A stretch of DNA of 64,000 bases from Metaphire vulgaris (GCA_018105865.1 CM030868.1:10762745-10826744), one strand, 5' to 3'. Shown: positions 23,161 through 34,508, counted from the stretch's first letter. Notes: generated by a model not told the origin, from the letters alone. Translations and numbers: made by a program.

Positions 23161-23902
23161 TTACTAACTAAAGTGTCGTCCATAAATTATGTCACGCAGG
23201 TTTTGTATTTGATAAAACGAGTTTCTTGTTCAATTTTCAGCAGCGAAACATCGATATATTCAATTTCCGGCAATGATGACGATTACAATTTAGATTAAAA
23301 CATCCATGTACCTAGCGTGATATAATCACTATGCACATTGGGTGTCGTCTTCTGTTAGAAAGCATTCATCAGAAGCGAAAGTATAAAATATCACAGCATA
23401 TTTCAGGTTTCATTTGTACGGAAAGGGTGACGTCGCAGTAATCTTTGCTCTCTCTTCCCCTGTCACAAACTGCCACTCTTTCTTAGATCCCCTTCTGTAA
23501 CATAAAAAAATTCATTAGGCCATCTGGCGAACGATAGTGAAAAAGAATCTTCGAAGTTTTAAATGAATGACGAAACAAAAGCTCTGATTCGATTCGAATG
23601 AAAGTATTGCAATTTGAAAATATGTTAGGCAGAATTATTCATATTATTGTCAAATAAGACAAATGAATATTGAAATTCCATGATATTATCATTTTAAAAA
23701 TGTTACCAGGAACATACCTTTGTTACGCGTCTTAAAAATCCTATTAGTACGGCAAACTCGCTTAACCGTTAGGTGATAGGTGAGTCTCAATAGAGATTCC
23801 ACATTGTTAGTGGCTGTACGCTGTAGTTTCAGAGCAAAATGGTCGGAATACGCTTTCCTTGCGTTATTGTGAAAAAGGTTAATTTTTATGAGTTCCATAA
23901 GC

Positions 23903-24229
23903 CAGGGTTTCCCTAACTTTTTGGTACTTGGTACTGTGCGACTCATGTCAGTGGCTTTATAACATGCCGTGACCCTGCAAACTTATTGTGGACTAAAATT
24001 GGATAAAAGTTTCATAAAACACTATTCATTTTCATTCATTCGTGTATGAAGGATTGCATGAGTATCATTTTCTTAAAAATCTAAGCCTACTTGCAACTTT
24101 CACGGCTTGTGACATTACGGCATTGGTTAGAAAATGACACTTTTGAATCTAAATTCGCACAACCCCGCGATCCATTAGACAGATACCTACGACACGCTTG
24201 AATCGCGACCCACAGTTCGGGAAACACTG
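23903..24229 (+). mobile_element. Decayed hAT-like element, family T
   Basis: Ends CAGGGTTTCCC and GGGAAACACTG are inverted. No target duplication was found. A similar sequence lies at about 62440-63055. Confidence 0.6.
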
Positions 24230-24806
24230 AATTAGAGGAATGCCATCTATAGATCTTCTCGGAGGAAGCGTAACTGACCTGGATCGAATGGTCAGATAGT
24301 AAGAGTCGAAGAGAAACTCTAAAGGCGTGAAAATCGTAAAACCTTTGCAAATCTGTATTGCTTGATTTGTGATGATTGAAATTTTAAAACTAATGAATGT
24401 CTTATTTGGTTAAACCGCATGTATAATCCTAGTCGTAAACTACAATTAGGTCTCTAAACTCGAGACCTAGCTTTTTGAAAGGCAGCCATAGGAAAGGGGA
24501 AGGTACAGGGTTTGGGTCCCCACTTTTAAATCCAAGTTAACGCCAATACATGTGTTTATATTGTAAACTGGTGGGAACATTTTAAAAAGCGGATCATCGT
24601 TCGAAAACAGTGTTTTCTGAGACGCGTTAACTTGTTAGCAAAGAAGTAATGTTGATTTCGGACAAATTCTCTGCACGCAAAGATGTTGACTTTCCATGTA
24701 AGATTTTGCACACAAGAAATTTCCTGCGCGTAACAGAGTCTACAGACTGCAAATAGAAATTAGAGGGAACATAGCGGCCCTGCCGCAGAGAGAGTTGCAA
24801 ATGTAA

Positions 24807-25140
24807 AGCCCGTCCCACATGTGAAATAAAACTGAAATAAAATTGAAACAAAACTGAAACAAAACAAAATGTTTTGTTTATTTTCTCCCCAAAATAAAAC
24901 TGAAATAAAATTGAAACAAAATGTTTCAGAGAAACAAAGTTCGACATGTTGAACTTTGTTTCAATGTTTCAGAAATCAGCGAGCAACAACTGCCACGTGC
25001 AACGTCAGGCAGAGGTTAGCTTCGCCTATTCTGCTGAAACACTCGTTAGGTCAATCAAAACTGAAACAAAACAATGTCGTCGTTCGTTGGTCTGTGTTTT
25101 GTTTTCAATTTATTTCAGTTTTATTTCATTGGGACGGGCT
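24807..25140. mobile_element. Inverted-repeat element with CTGAAAYAAAA motifs
   Basis: The left end AGCCCGTCCCA is inverted at the right end TGGGACGGGCT. Next to both ends are repeats of TGAAATAAAACTGAAA or its complement. The superfamily is unknown. Confidence 0.7.
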
Positions 25141-25283
25141 AAGATCCTAGCAGAAAAGGACGTTCGGATATTTTCTCCTTCAAATTCAGAAACTTTGAGA
25201 ATCAAAATTTTGAAATTAGTCACCTTCAGAATGCGTTCAACTGCGCTAAAAGTGTACCACAATATCGTTAGGTCAATCATTGG

Positions 25284-25590
<307 letters not shown>

Positions 25591-25605
25591 ATTTGTAATT
25601 TATAG

Positions 25606-25803
25606 AACGACGCAGACACGGAATGGAAATTCGCCAGATCTCGTCTTTGGATGAGTTACTTTGACGAAGGGGGCACCGTGCCCCCGCCTTTCAACATGAT
25701 CCCCACCCCGAAGACCGTCTGCTACCTGGTCACGTGGGTCTGGCGGAAGCTGTGTCGCTGCTGCTCAAAGAAGGCGAGGAACAACAAGTGGCAGAGTATT
25801 CGC
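25606..25803 (+). CDS. TRPC channel, coding exon 10 (TRP box)
   Basis: Encodes residues 703-768. EWKFAR (708-713) is the TRP box, and [20 protein letters not shown] is the diagnostic TRPC stretch after S6. [20 protein letters not shown] and KKARNNKW make the basic region where calmodulin/IP3-receptor binding maps in relatives. The donor CGC|GTCAGT is the first base of a 30-bp minisatellite whose first units keep the frame open for 53 further codons. Confidence 0.96.
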
Positions 25804-26160
25804 GTCAGTATGCCATACTCGATATGCCATTACGTCAGTATGCCATACTCGATATGCCATTACGTCAGTATGCCATACTCGATATGCCATTACGTCAGTA
25901 TGCCATACTCGATATGCCATTACGTCAGTATGCCATACTCGATTACGTCAGTGCCATACTGATATGCCATTACGAATAACTCGACATGCCATTACGTCAT
26001 GCCATACTCGACATGCCATTACGTCAGCTCGATATGCCATTACGTCATGCCATACTCGATATTTATGCCATACTCGACATGCCATTACGTCAGTATGCCA
26101 TACTATTTTTATTGCCATACTCGACATGCCATTACGTCAGTATGCCATACTCGATGTCTG
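25804..26160. repeat. 30-bp minisatellite starting at a splice donor
   Basis: Four perfect units beginning GTCAGTATGCCATACTCG and ending ATATGCCATTAC (25804-25923), then about eight shortened or altered units. The first base of the array is the first base of TRPC intron 10, and the intact units repeat the donor-like GTCAGT. Confidence 0.95.
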
Positions 26161-26374
26161 CCTGTATTCCGAATAACTCTAAATGCTGTTTACGACGCTC
26201 GATGCTATTTTTGCTAATTTTATTATTTCTTATAATATTTTTTATTGGACCATGGAGTATTCAAATGGCGACCCGCGGGCCAGATCCGATCCGCCACGGA
26301 GTGTGTAATGTCCCGCGAAAATACCTATGAAATATTGATAACTGATGATAACTACCGGTACTGATTTATTCATT

Positions 26375-26686
26375 AAGTGGCGGTTTTGATCGTGACCAAC
26401 TTTGGAAAAATCTTTCAAGCAAAAAGGTCAAACGGGGGGGTGGATTTAGGGTTTTTCACCAGGTTTTGTAAAATCTTGTTCAATTTTCAGCAGCAAAACA
26501 TAGAGATACTCAATTTCCGGCAATGATGACGATTACAATTTAGATTAAAACATCCATGTACCTAGCAGACGACAACCCCAAAACCGCGTCCAAAAGTAAA
26601 AAATGCATGAAAACACGTTAAAAAATTTTCCGTCGACGGCCAAGAGGGTTTTAACCCCAAAATCCCCAACCTTGGCTACGCCACTG
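26375..26686 (-). mobile_element. hAT-like MITE, family B, copy 5
   Basis: Left end AAGTGGCGG (first base changed), right end TGGCTACGCCACTG, with a perfect tattcatt duplication. Holds a reversed core variant at 26416-26432. It ends 62 bases before the micro-exon. Confidence 0.82.
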
Positions 26687-26748
26687 TATTCATTTATAAA
26701 TAATTAAATTATTTCTATATAAATTTAATTAATTTTCATATGTCGTAG

Positions 26749-26790
26749 AAATCGGCAAAACAGAAAAGAGAAAGGGATGCGATATATCAG
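26749..26790 (+). CDS. TRPC channel, 42-base micro-exon 11
   Basis: Fourteen codons (KSAKQKRERDAIYQ, residues 769-782) lie between acceptor TGTCGTAG and donor CAG|GTTTTT, phase 0 on both sides. Joined to the next exon they give AIYQSVIRELIKRY, which aligns with QYQEVMRNLVKRY in TRPC4; without this exon the alignment lacks the Gln/Tyr-rich lead-in. The donor is weak, so it may be skipped in some transcripts without loss of frame. Confidence 0.8.
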
Positions 26791-27058
26791 GTTTTTAACC
26801 TAATAAAATTTCTTAAATATTTGAATCAAACACATATTAAAACCTTCTAACCTTTGTAGACTCAACAATGTACAGTAATCCCTTTCTTCATATTCTTATG
26901 CTGATCTTTTAAAAAAAATCAGTAGCTTTTAAATTATGATTTATAATATGCTAGCTAACAACTTTGGGCCTAATATTAGCTTCAACCTAATTTTAAATTC
27001 AAAATCGGCAATAATGCTTTTTAATAGCAATTGCGTGACAAATAGTATCCTATAGTAG

Positions 27059-27234
27059 CAGGGATATTTCTAGGATTGTTAATTTGGGGGTGTCGACCTC
27101 AAATTGGGGTGTCCTGAGCTAATTAGTATGCATTTTGTATGCATATCATTGTCACATTACCACATTTTGGGGGTGTCGACCTCAAATTGTGGGGTGTTGA
27201 GGGCGGGGTTTTAGGGGGTGTAAAAATATCCCTG
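27059..27234 (-). mobile_element. hAT-like MITE, family D
   Basis: Ends CAGGGATATTTCTAGG and TAAAAATATCCCTG. Flanks tatagtag and tatagcag match at 7 of 8. Confidence 0.85.
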
Positions 27235-27421
27235 TATAGCAGTGAAGGCCTTGTATTGCATCAACACTCGCATCAATAAAATCAAGAAAATTGCATTTCT
27301 AGTTGTTGTAATATTGTTTTTAAAATATCATTACTTGTTCATTAAATATTTGCCAACCTGCTAAATTCATTTTCTAACCCCCTACCACGAGTGCCAAATA
27401 CCCTATTGATAAGCCTACGCC

Positions 27422-27699
27422 CAGGGCCGTTTTAAGGCATAGGCATGGTAGGTAGGCACACATAGGGTCCCCCGCAAAACAGGAGACCCCGACGGACCGC
27501 GAAAAATGTTTTCTGGGGCTTCCTTTTGAATGTACGACAAGCAAAAATGTCAGCACCGCTTTCCCGAAAAAAGTCCGACAGGGAAAAAAGGTCATCGCCG
27601 TTTTTAGCTGTTTAAAAAAGGTCGTCACTGCTTTTTGAAAATGCCGATGGCCCCCTTTTCACAATACCTATGGCCGCCAAACTTCCTAAAACGGCACTG
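27422..27699. mobile_element. hAT-like MITE, family H
   Basis: Ends CAGGGCCGTTTTAAGGCA and CCTAAAACGGCACTG are inverted, with a perfect cctacgcc duplication. The shared core appears twice in reverse (27536-27552 and 27575-27595). Confidence 0.88.
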
Positions 27700-27716
27700 C
27701 CTACGCCCCTGTCCAA

Positions 27717-27871
27717 CAGTGGCGGCTCTAGGATTTGGAAAGTGTGGAGGGGCCGTTGGGGTGGCAACTTCTAATCATGGGGGCCAACCATTTGTTGTTT
27801 AATGTATGTAGAATTAAGTATAGGGTCCCAACTGGGGAGGTACTGGGGGGCCACCGGTGGAGCCGCCACTG
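27717..27871 (+). mobile_element. hAT-like MITE, family A, copy 3
   Basis: Ends CAGTGGCGGCTCTAGG and GGAGCCGCCACTG, with a perfect ctgtccaa duplication. It ends 95 bases before the next TRPC exon. Confidence 0.93.
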
Positions 27872-27966
27872 CTGTCCAAAAAGACCCTAGGCTCCTTCAA
27901 CCCTCTGTACAAGCTAACTGCGTGGTTGACCCTTTGGGTATCCAAATGGTTCTTCTTCCTTCGCAG

Positions 27967-28169
27967 TCTGTGATACGCGAACTAATAAAGCGCTACATAA
28001 CGAAGCGCCAGCGTAGCATCAGTTCCGACGGAGTCAACGAAGACGACATAAACGAAATCAAACAGGACATCTCTTCCTTCCGATTCGAATTGCTCGAGAT
28101 TCTTCGTTCGAACGGAATGAGATTCGATTCGTCGTCAAACACTTCGGCCAACCCGCCACAGCCAAGTAA
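27967..28169 (+). CDS. TRPC channel, coding exon 12 (C-terminal helices)
   Basis: Encodes residues 783-848 and part of the next codons. SVIRELIKRYITKRQRS and VNEDDINEIKQDISSFRFEL match the conserved C-terminal rib and coiled-coil region of TRPC channels. The exon ends in CCAAGTAAGTAAG, which offers two donors four bases apart: after 28165 (phase 1) and after 28169 (phase 2). If not spliced, a TAA stop follows at 28171. Confidence 0.92.
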
Positions 28170-28202
28170 GTAAGATGTCGAGATCAGGTCGAGATCAGTG
28201 GG

Positions 28203-28320
28203 GGGCGGAAGATGGCAGAGTGGGTTACGTGCTGGAGCGTCAGGCTGACGGAGCGGGTTCTAGTGGCTTTCACACAGGTAATGCCTTCTAAGCCACTTTA
28301 AATCATGCTAAGTTTTTTTT
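28203..28320 (+). mobile_element. tRNA-derived SINE
   Basis: GGCGGAAGATGGCAGAGTGG through GGAGCGTCAGGCTGACGGAG matches, as complement, the fuller copy at 57300-57446, which keeps a box B. The 3' part reads GGCTTTCACACAGG and CCACTTTAAATCATGCTAAG. Confidence 0.75.
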
Positions 28321-28473
28321 ATTCACGGCTGAAGCGAATATTGCCATTATTGCTAATGACTCTCTTTGCATCTTTGCATTGTGTTGTATTAATCTACTTG
28401 TTTATTTCTCTTGTTTTCTTTTTTGGTTTGGTTATGTGTTGGTAATTTGTCTTTTTAGCTGCAGTTAATGCGA

Positions 28474-28479
28474 AATAAA
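28474..28479 (+). terminator. Possible polyadenylation signal in TRPC intron 12
   Basis: AATAAA lies about 300 bases after the TAA stop at 28171-28173 and could end a transcript that reads through the exon 12 donors. No support beyond the hexamer. Confidence 0.25.
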
Positions 28480-28551
28480 GATATATATATATATAATTTT
28501 CAAGATTCGATGAAAAACTACTACTAGGCCTAACTACTACTACTATTTATA

Positions 28552-28579
28552 AATAATAATAATAATAATAATAATAATA

Positions 28580-28620
<41 letters not shown>

Positions 28621-28765
28621 TACTTTTACTACAACAACAACAACAACTACTACTACTACTATTACTACTACCACTACTACCACTACCAATACCACTACCA
28701 CCACTACTACTACTACCACCGCCGCTACTATCACTACCAATACCACTACTACTTCTGCTACTACT
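28552..28765. repeat. (AAT)n(ATT)n(ACT)n compound microsatellite
   Basis: AAT, ATT and ACT/ACC triplet blocks follow one another. Confidence 0.93.
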
Positions 28766-28773
28766 GCTACTAC

Positions 28774-29030
28774 CAGAGATGTCCATGGGTTGGGTTAACC
28801 CATGGGTTGGGTTGGATTGGATTGGGTTGGGTCAGATTTGTCCATATTAATGGTGGGTTGGGTTGGGTTGCGTTGGGTCAAAAATAAGTCATGGTTTAAG
28901 AAACTTTAATGTCTTACAGTGGGTTGGGTTGGGTCAAGTAAACCTATTATCGGCATGGGTTGGATTGGGTTAGAGATTTAATGGGTTGGGCTGGATTGGG
29001 TTCTAAAAAATGAACCCATGGACATCTCTG
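28774..29030 (+). mobile_element. hAT-like element with TGGGT array, family G, copy 3
   Basis: Ends CAGAGATGTCCATGGG and CCCATGGACATCTCTG. Flanks gctactac and aatactac match at 6 of 8. It is inserted in an ACT microsatellite. Confidence 0.83.
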
Positions 29031-29184
29031 AATACTACTACTATTACTACTATTACCACTATTACTACTACCGTTACCACTGCTATTAACTATCGCTGCT
29101 AGTAATAATATGCCTGTATTATCAGCGAATTGGTTGAGATGGCGGATGGTTGAGCAGTAAAACCGGAAGTTGTTTTCTGGACAG

Positions 29185-29824
29185 ATTCAGGGCGCATGCG
29201 CCGCAAGAACAGCAGAATGGCGCTGAGCAAACTCTGCCAACAGGAAAGCAACATGTCGTCGTCGAGCATCAGTCATCAGAATTCCTTCCCATCGCCCACC
29301 ACCGACGCCCCCCCATCCGCCGGGCTCTGCGCCACCCCCAATCCGCGAACACCCCCCACCCGTCTCTGACCTCGCCCACCTCCTCCTCCTCCTCCTCCTG
29401 CTCCCCGTCCGCCTTCCTCCACTCGTCTTCCGGTTCCTGCACCGCGCTCGGCTGCAACCAGACTTCGTTCGGTTTCCCGTCGCACGACCTGCACACGGAG
29501 CCTTCGGTCCTGCAGACGCTCGAGGAGTGCTCCGCCGAAGAGGAAGCCAGCTGGACCACCACCACCCCGGAGCCGGGCGGCTCGGGTCCCCGGAGGAGCC
29601 TTCGAAGAGAGCGGAAGTTGAGGAGGATGTCCGGACTAAGGCCGCCGCCACCGGACAGCGATCAGAGGTCCCTGGACGAGGAGGAACTGGATGATCCGGA
29701 TTCCGGATCGGCTGAGATTGCGCCCTCGTGGCCGCCGGCAAAGAAGGTCGCCCTCCAGCAACTGGGGATCCGACGAAATGCCCCCGATCGTCAAACAACG
29801 AAGACGAAGTCTTTGAGGTGCTGA
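29185..29824 (+). CDS. TRPC channel, last coding exon (frame uncertain)
   Basis: Acceptor TTTCTGGACAG. Using the second donor of exon 12, the frame stays open to the TGA at 29822-29824 and the channel has about 1062 residues, with a Ser-rich and an acidic tail (LDEEELDDPDSG). Using the first donor, it starts SGRMRRKNSRMALSKLCQQE, looks more coding-like for the first 50 codons, and stops at 29367-29369 after TPPTRL, giving about 909 residues. Beyond 29370 the first frame has strong G/C third-position bias. A base missing from a C run (29308-29314 or 29352-29357) would join the two halves. TRPC4/5 have about 975 residues. Confidence 0.72.
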
Positions 29825-30780
29825 GCGATGTCGTATAAATCCTTGTGTCACGCGCAGAGCACCAGTCTATATAAACGGTTCTCGTTTCTAGGCGTCAAGA
29901 TCATCTGTTCGTAAAACGCGCTGGGAAATGAAAATTATTGCGTGGCGTTTTTGAAAGCCAGCGTTCCAGAATGAACCAGATTGATTTTCATCCAGTTTTT
30001 TGAACGCGCCGATCCACGTCTGACAAACTGGAGCTACATGATATACTACGTCATGTTGACGGATCGTTGTACCTATTTTAAGACGCGTCCGTCAAAAGAC
30101 GATGGGCGCCTTGGGTCCTCCTTCCTCATCCGGAATATACCACCGTTAATGGCACAGGTATCATGTTGACCGCTTGAGCAAGATCTTCAATAATAATAAT
30201 AATAATCTTTATTTGTGACAAGCACAGCATCAAAAAAATAGTACACAAACCAGGAATAACAATAGCCACTGTTGGCCTATTCGATTTCATCATTGAGTCT
30301 AAATATTGCGTTCAAGACCGTTGTGATATGAACCGCCATCATAACTCGAAAATCTATAGTGGAAGCAGCCATGCGAAACCCGCAATTAACTTTAAGATTA
30401 CTGGATAGAAGAATCTCGAAGATTGGAACATTTTGCGGGGGTCATTGACTCCCATTATAATATCTATTTTTCGTCTAAGCTTACTTGTTGTTCGCCAGAG
30501 GCCGATCTTGAACAGGAGAATCTAATAAATACCAATTAATCGCAGTTCCTTGTGTTTGGTGTTGTAAATTTGTAATGTGATGTTTCTCTGTGTGTGTGTG
30601 TGTTTGTGTGTGTTTGTTTAAAGACTTGTCCGTATCAAGATGGTGGTGTGTGTGTGTGTGTGTGTGGTGATGCTAACCTAGAATTTGACTTTTAGGATTT
30701 CGGGTTTTAAAAATCTAGATAGCAGTACCCAGCTTTTTAGACCACATTTTCAAGCCCTGTGCTAAATGCATGTGACACAT
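29825..30780. other. Intergenic DNA downstream of TRPC
   Basis: Holds a short (AAT)n at 30188-30205, a (GT)n at 30588-30666 and AATAAA at 30524-30529, a possible but distant polyadenylation signal. No gene seen. Confidence 0.45.
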
Positions 30781-30784
30781 CTCT

Positions 30785-31853
30785 GGGTACGCGGACTATT
30801 GACCACTGGACGATTGACCATAGGACGATTGACCATAGGACGATTGACCACTGGACGTTTGACCACAGCGGACTTTTGACCACTGGACGATTGACCACAG
30901 CGGACTTTTGACCACTGGACGATTGACCACAGCGGACTTTTGACCACTGGACGATTGACCACAGCGGACTTTTTGACCACTGGACGATTGACCACAGCCA
31001 CGAGTGTCAGGCTTAGCACGCTGTCTACTGCATGCGTGCATGCATGCATGCAAAAAAAGTAAACCAAATGTTGGGAATGATTAAAAGGACAATAGGCCTA
31101 GTAAGATATATATATATATGTGTGTGTTTTTGGCTTACTTAACGTTTGAAGAACCCTCTTTTTATGGAACGCGCTCCCGGACCCAGTGACTGCGGTCACC
31201 TACTTCGAGTCGTTCATTATCCTACTTAAGACGCACGGTCACGCACCTCTTTAAAAACCATACGATTGCTCTATGCAAAGCGCTCTGACTTTGGCTCCAG
31301 CTATGTTACCGCGCTATATAAATCGTCGTATAGATTAGAATGGCTATAGGATAGAATGGAACATAATATAATATCATCGACGGACGGACGTTTGACCACG
31401 GGACATTTGACCACCGTGGATCCCATTGAGCATCGTTGCTCGTCTTTGCACCTTTTCTAAAAGCTCTATATCTTTTTTTCAAGAACGTATTCCATGCCTG
31501 AACACAGTATTCTAGATGAAGACCATACTAATAACTTATATAGTTTTACGATTGTCCTTTTCATCATTCCCAAAATTTGGTTTCCTTTTGACTGCATGCA
31601 TGCACGCATGCAAGACAGCGTGTTAAGATGTGACACTCGTGGCTGTGGTCAATCGTCCAGTGGTCAAAAGTCCGCTGTGGTCAATCGTCCAGTGGTCAAA
31701 AGTCCGCTGTGGATATCGTCCAGTGGTCAAAAGTCCGCTATGGTCAAACGTCCAGTGGTCAAAAGTCCGCTGTGGTCAATCGTCCAGTGGTCAATCGTCC
31801 TATGGTCAATCGTCCTATGGTCAATCGTCCAGTGGTCAATAGTCCTAGAACCC
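30785..31853. mobile_element. Foldback-like inverted repeat
   Basis: Arms 30785-31092 and 31551-31853 are inverted copies about 300 bases long. Each is built of roughly 15-base units such as GACGATTGACCACTG and ACAGCGGACTTTTGACCACT plus an inner GCATGCATGCA stretch. A 458-base spacer holds a LINE fragment and one more unit cluster at 31380-31418. The outer flanks show no clear duplication. Confidence 0.78.
31130..31335 (+). mobile_element. L2/CR1-type LINE 3' end
   Basis: One frame reads WNALPDPVTAVTYFESFIIL then LKTHGHAPL, the usual LINE C-terminal motif, and the DNA ends CGCGCTATATAAATCG. It lies in the spacer of the foldback structure. Confidence 0.75.
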
Positions 31854-31984
31854 ATCTCTGAACCTGACAATATGCAAATAGCGTTGATCGTTGGATAAAA
31901 CAGCTTCAGTGTCAACCCCCAAACAAACTAAATGCTCTTCATTTTGCGTTGGAAATTAACAACAGGAACTGCAAAGGAAATGAA

Positions 31985-32262
31985 AAATAGGTGAAGAAGA
32001 AAAAGAAAAAGAAGAAGAAGAAGAAGGAGGAGGAGGAGGAGCGGAAAAGAAGAAGAAACAGAAGAAGAAGTTGATGAAGAAGAAGAAGGAGATGATGATG
32101 ATGAAGAAGAAGAAAAAGAAGAAGTAAGAGGGGAGAAAAAGAAGAAGAAGAAGAAGAAGAAGAAGAAGAAAAAAGAAGAAGGAGGAGGAGAAGAAGGTGA
32201 TGATGAAGAAGAAGATGAAGAAGAAAAGGAGGAGAAGAAGAAGAAGAAGAAGGTGATGCAGA
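31985..32262. repeat. (AAG)n purine tract
   Basis: GAAGAA triplets with GGA and GAT interruptions. Confidence 0.95.
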
Positions 32263-32649
32263 AGAAGGAGAAGGAAACTAATCCCCATATAATGGCGATA
32301 AGAGCCCGGTCATTTCCCTTTTCCTTCACACCATGCAATCTTCCCCTTCATTCGTCACCCACCAAAGACATCTCTCCGACAATCGGAATCGGAGATGACA
32401 GTGGGTCACTCACAATGACCGGTGACCTATTGAACCCTTGACCCACGATCCACGTGGTCCATTGCTATCTTATTATCAGGAGACTCGATTTATAGATTGA
32501 CTCGAAGAAGTGTATCACACCAAGATAGGGTTCGAGATGTGAATCAATCTAGAACGCTTTTTTCAACTCTTCTTCATGGTTTTCGCGTCGTCTGTGCGTC
32601 CGACATCTTGATTGAATTCACTGCCTTTGATATCCGAACTGTCTTCATC

Positions 32650-32834
32650 CAGGGATATTTTTACATCCCCCTAACACCCTCCAACACCCCCAATTTGAGA
32701 CCGACGACCCCCAACACCACACCCCGTCCCCAATCTAAGCCTGTGATGAACTTTTTTGCTGGTCAATCTTTTTCGCAAGGATGGACCTTCAAAATATACC
32801 GACCTCCAAATTTATGATCCTAGAAATAGCCCGG
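32650..32834 (+). mobile_element. hAT-like MITE, family D
   Basis: Starts CAGGGATATTTTTACATCCC and ends GAAATAGCCCGG. Flanks tcttcatc and ttttcatc match at 7 of 8. Core variant at 32745-32766. Confidence 0.83.
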
Positions 32835-32946
32835 TTTTCATCTATTTGCCAGTATTTGGATAAATACTTTCTGTTGTGCGCGTAACACTGTGGGAAAATG
32901 CGACTGGGACAGAACGAACCGTTTGACCAGTTAAATCACGTGACAA

Positions 32947-33251
32947 CAGTAGCGTAGCCAAGGGGGTTGGGGCCTAAAACTCCCACCTTGGCTGCCGAAA
33001 ACAAAATATTTTTAATGAGTTTACATGCATTTTTAATTTTTTGACGCGACTTTGGGGATCAACCCCCCTCCCGCCCCCGTGGGCATGTGGTATGTAACGG
33101 TGTTTAAGAGGCGATGACCTTTTTTTGCTTGTCAGGAAAAATTTGGAGATGTTAACGTTTTTTCCTTGTCAAGATTTTTCAAAAGTTGATGTTGACCACG
33201 ATCAAAAACCAAAATCCAACCCCCCTTCCGGAAATCCTGGCTACGCCACTG
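32947..33251 (+). mobile_element. hAT-like MITE, family B, copy 3
   Basis: Ends CAGTAGCGTAGCCA and TGGCTACGCCACTG, with a perfect cgtgacaa duplication. A core copy lies at 33115-33134 and a weaker one at 33150-33175. Confidence 0.93.
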
Positions 33252-33288
33252 CGTGACAAGCCACGGTTTGATCGATTGGGAGACAAAT

Positions 33289-33326
<38 letters not shown>

Positions 33327-33605
33327 CAGTAACTGATTGGCAGATGAATCAACCAAAAACTGTCTCCTTACTCTTCAATCTCGCTCTTTTCCGACACCCT
33401 CTCACAGACCTAGAAGTACTTTGCTTGTGTACCACCGTCATGGCTGTATTCTACTTTTCTGTCTCTGTCTCTCTGTCTCTCTTTCTCTGTCTGTCTTTCT
33501 TGTTCTTCCTCTGCCTATGTATCCTCTCTCTGTCTCTATCCCTCTGTTTCTCTGTCTTTGTCTGTCTGTCTGTCTTTATCTGTCTCTCTTTCTTTCCTCT
33601 GTATT
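33289..33605. repeat. (AG)n and CT-rich microsatellites
   Basis: A pure AG block at 33289-33324 and a CT/CTGT-rich stretch at 33455-33600. Confidence 0.85.
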
Positions 33606-33609
33606 GTAG

Positions 33610-33925
33610 CCCTGTTTCTGGGAAGTTATCAGAGTGGTAACAACACTGGGCAATAAAGCAGAAGGTCGCGGGTTCGATCTCCACAGGAGCCCTGTGATAG
33701 ACTCAGACTTACTCGCTAGAGGGCGGTGGTAAATTGAGGAGCAGCGTTAAGCTGCGAGGTAAAACGTGGGTCTGGGGAAAGTAATTTACAACCTACCCCA
33801 GATTAATGGATTATACCATCTACGTCGCTGATTTCCCAGGCCGGAGATAAGCGCCGGAACCCAAAGCTCGGACTCGAGAACGGGACCTACCTTTACCTTT
33901 ACCTTTACCTTTACCTTTACCTTTC
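33610..33925 (+). mobile_element. tRNA-derived SINE
   Basis: Box A-like AGTGGTAACAACACTGGG (33635-33652) and box B GGTTCGATCTC (33671-33681) have tRNA-like spacing. A unique body and a (CTTTAC)n tail at 33888-33924 follow. The body resembles the reverse copy at 61290-61525. Confidence 0.82.
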
Positions 33926-34392
33926 TGCGCATTTCTCTCGATTCTTATCATTAAGGTAACTGGAATTCAGCGCATAAAATGGTTTTTTCGTCAGGTATTT
34001 TTCTCTGCTACGCGCGGCTGAGAGACAGACAGACAGAAACAGACAGACAGAGACAGACAGACAGACAGAGACAGACAGACAGGCATTCAGTTATTTGAAG
34101 ACGAATGACAAAAAAATAACAACAGTCGAACGCAAAAGGTTAGTACCTCAATTTAATATTCAATTTCGTCTGAAATCTATGAAGCCGCCCCCTTCAAACA
34201 ATTGCGACGCTCACTGGAATCGTCACGGTTTTGTAGATACAAAAATAATTACGAAAAATTTCAGCTGTATTCCAGCACCGACTTCTGTTGTGCCTATCCT
34301 CTCCGGGGGATGGATTTATCCACACAAATCATAGCTTCACGGCTGAAGGTTGAAGAGGACCAGGATAAAATATCAGCTAAATATCTTCTTAA

Positions 34393-34464
34393 CCCCTTAA
34401 CTGGGGATCCCGGATATATCCATCCATTTTACATTGAGTTACAGTTAGATACACGGTTAAGGGG
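34393..34464 (+). mobile_element. 72-bp piggyBac-like MITE, copy 1
   Basis: Ends CCCCTTAACTGGGG and GGTTAAGGGG with TTAA on both sides. Three copies in the window (also 37567 and 54638) are each exactly 72 bp and nearly identical. Confidence 0.85.
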
Positions 34465-34508
34465 TTAACAGGAAAACCACCGAGAAAATGGCGTCGTATA
34501 CGAATATA

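Noticed and set aside
29187..29798. 203-residue minus-strand open frame
   Set aside because: It is the shadow of the GC-rich last TRPC exon; the plus strand carries the coding bias.
33635..33690. Functional tRNA gene
   Set aside because: Box A and B are present but the arms do not pair as a tRNA, and a SINE body and CTTTAC tail follow.
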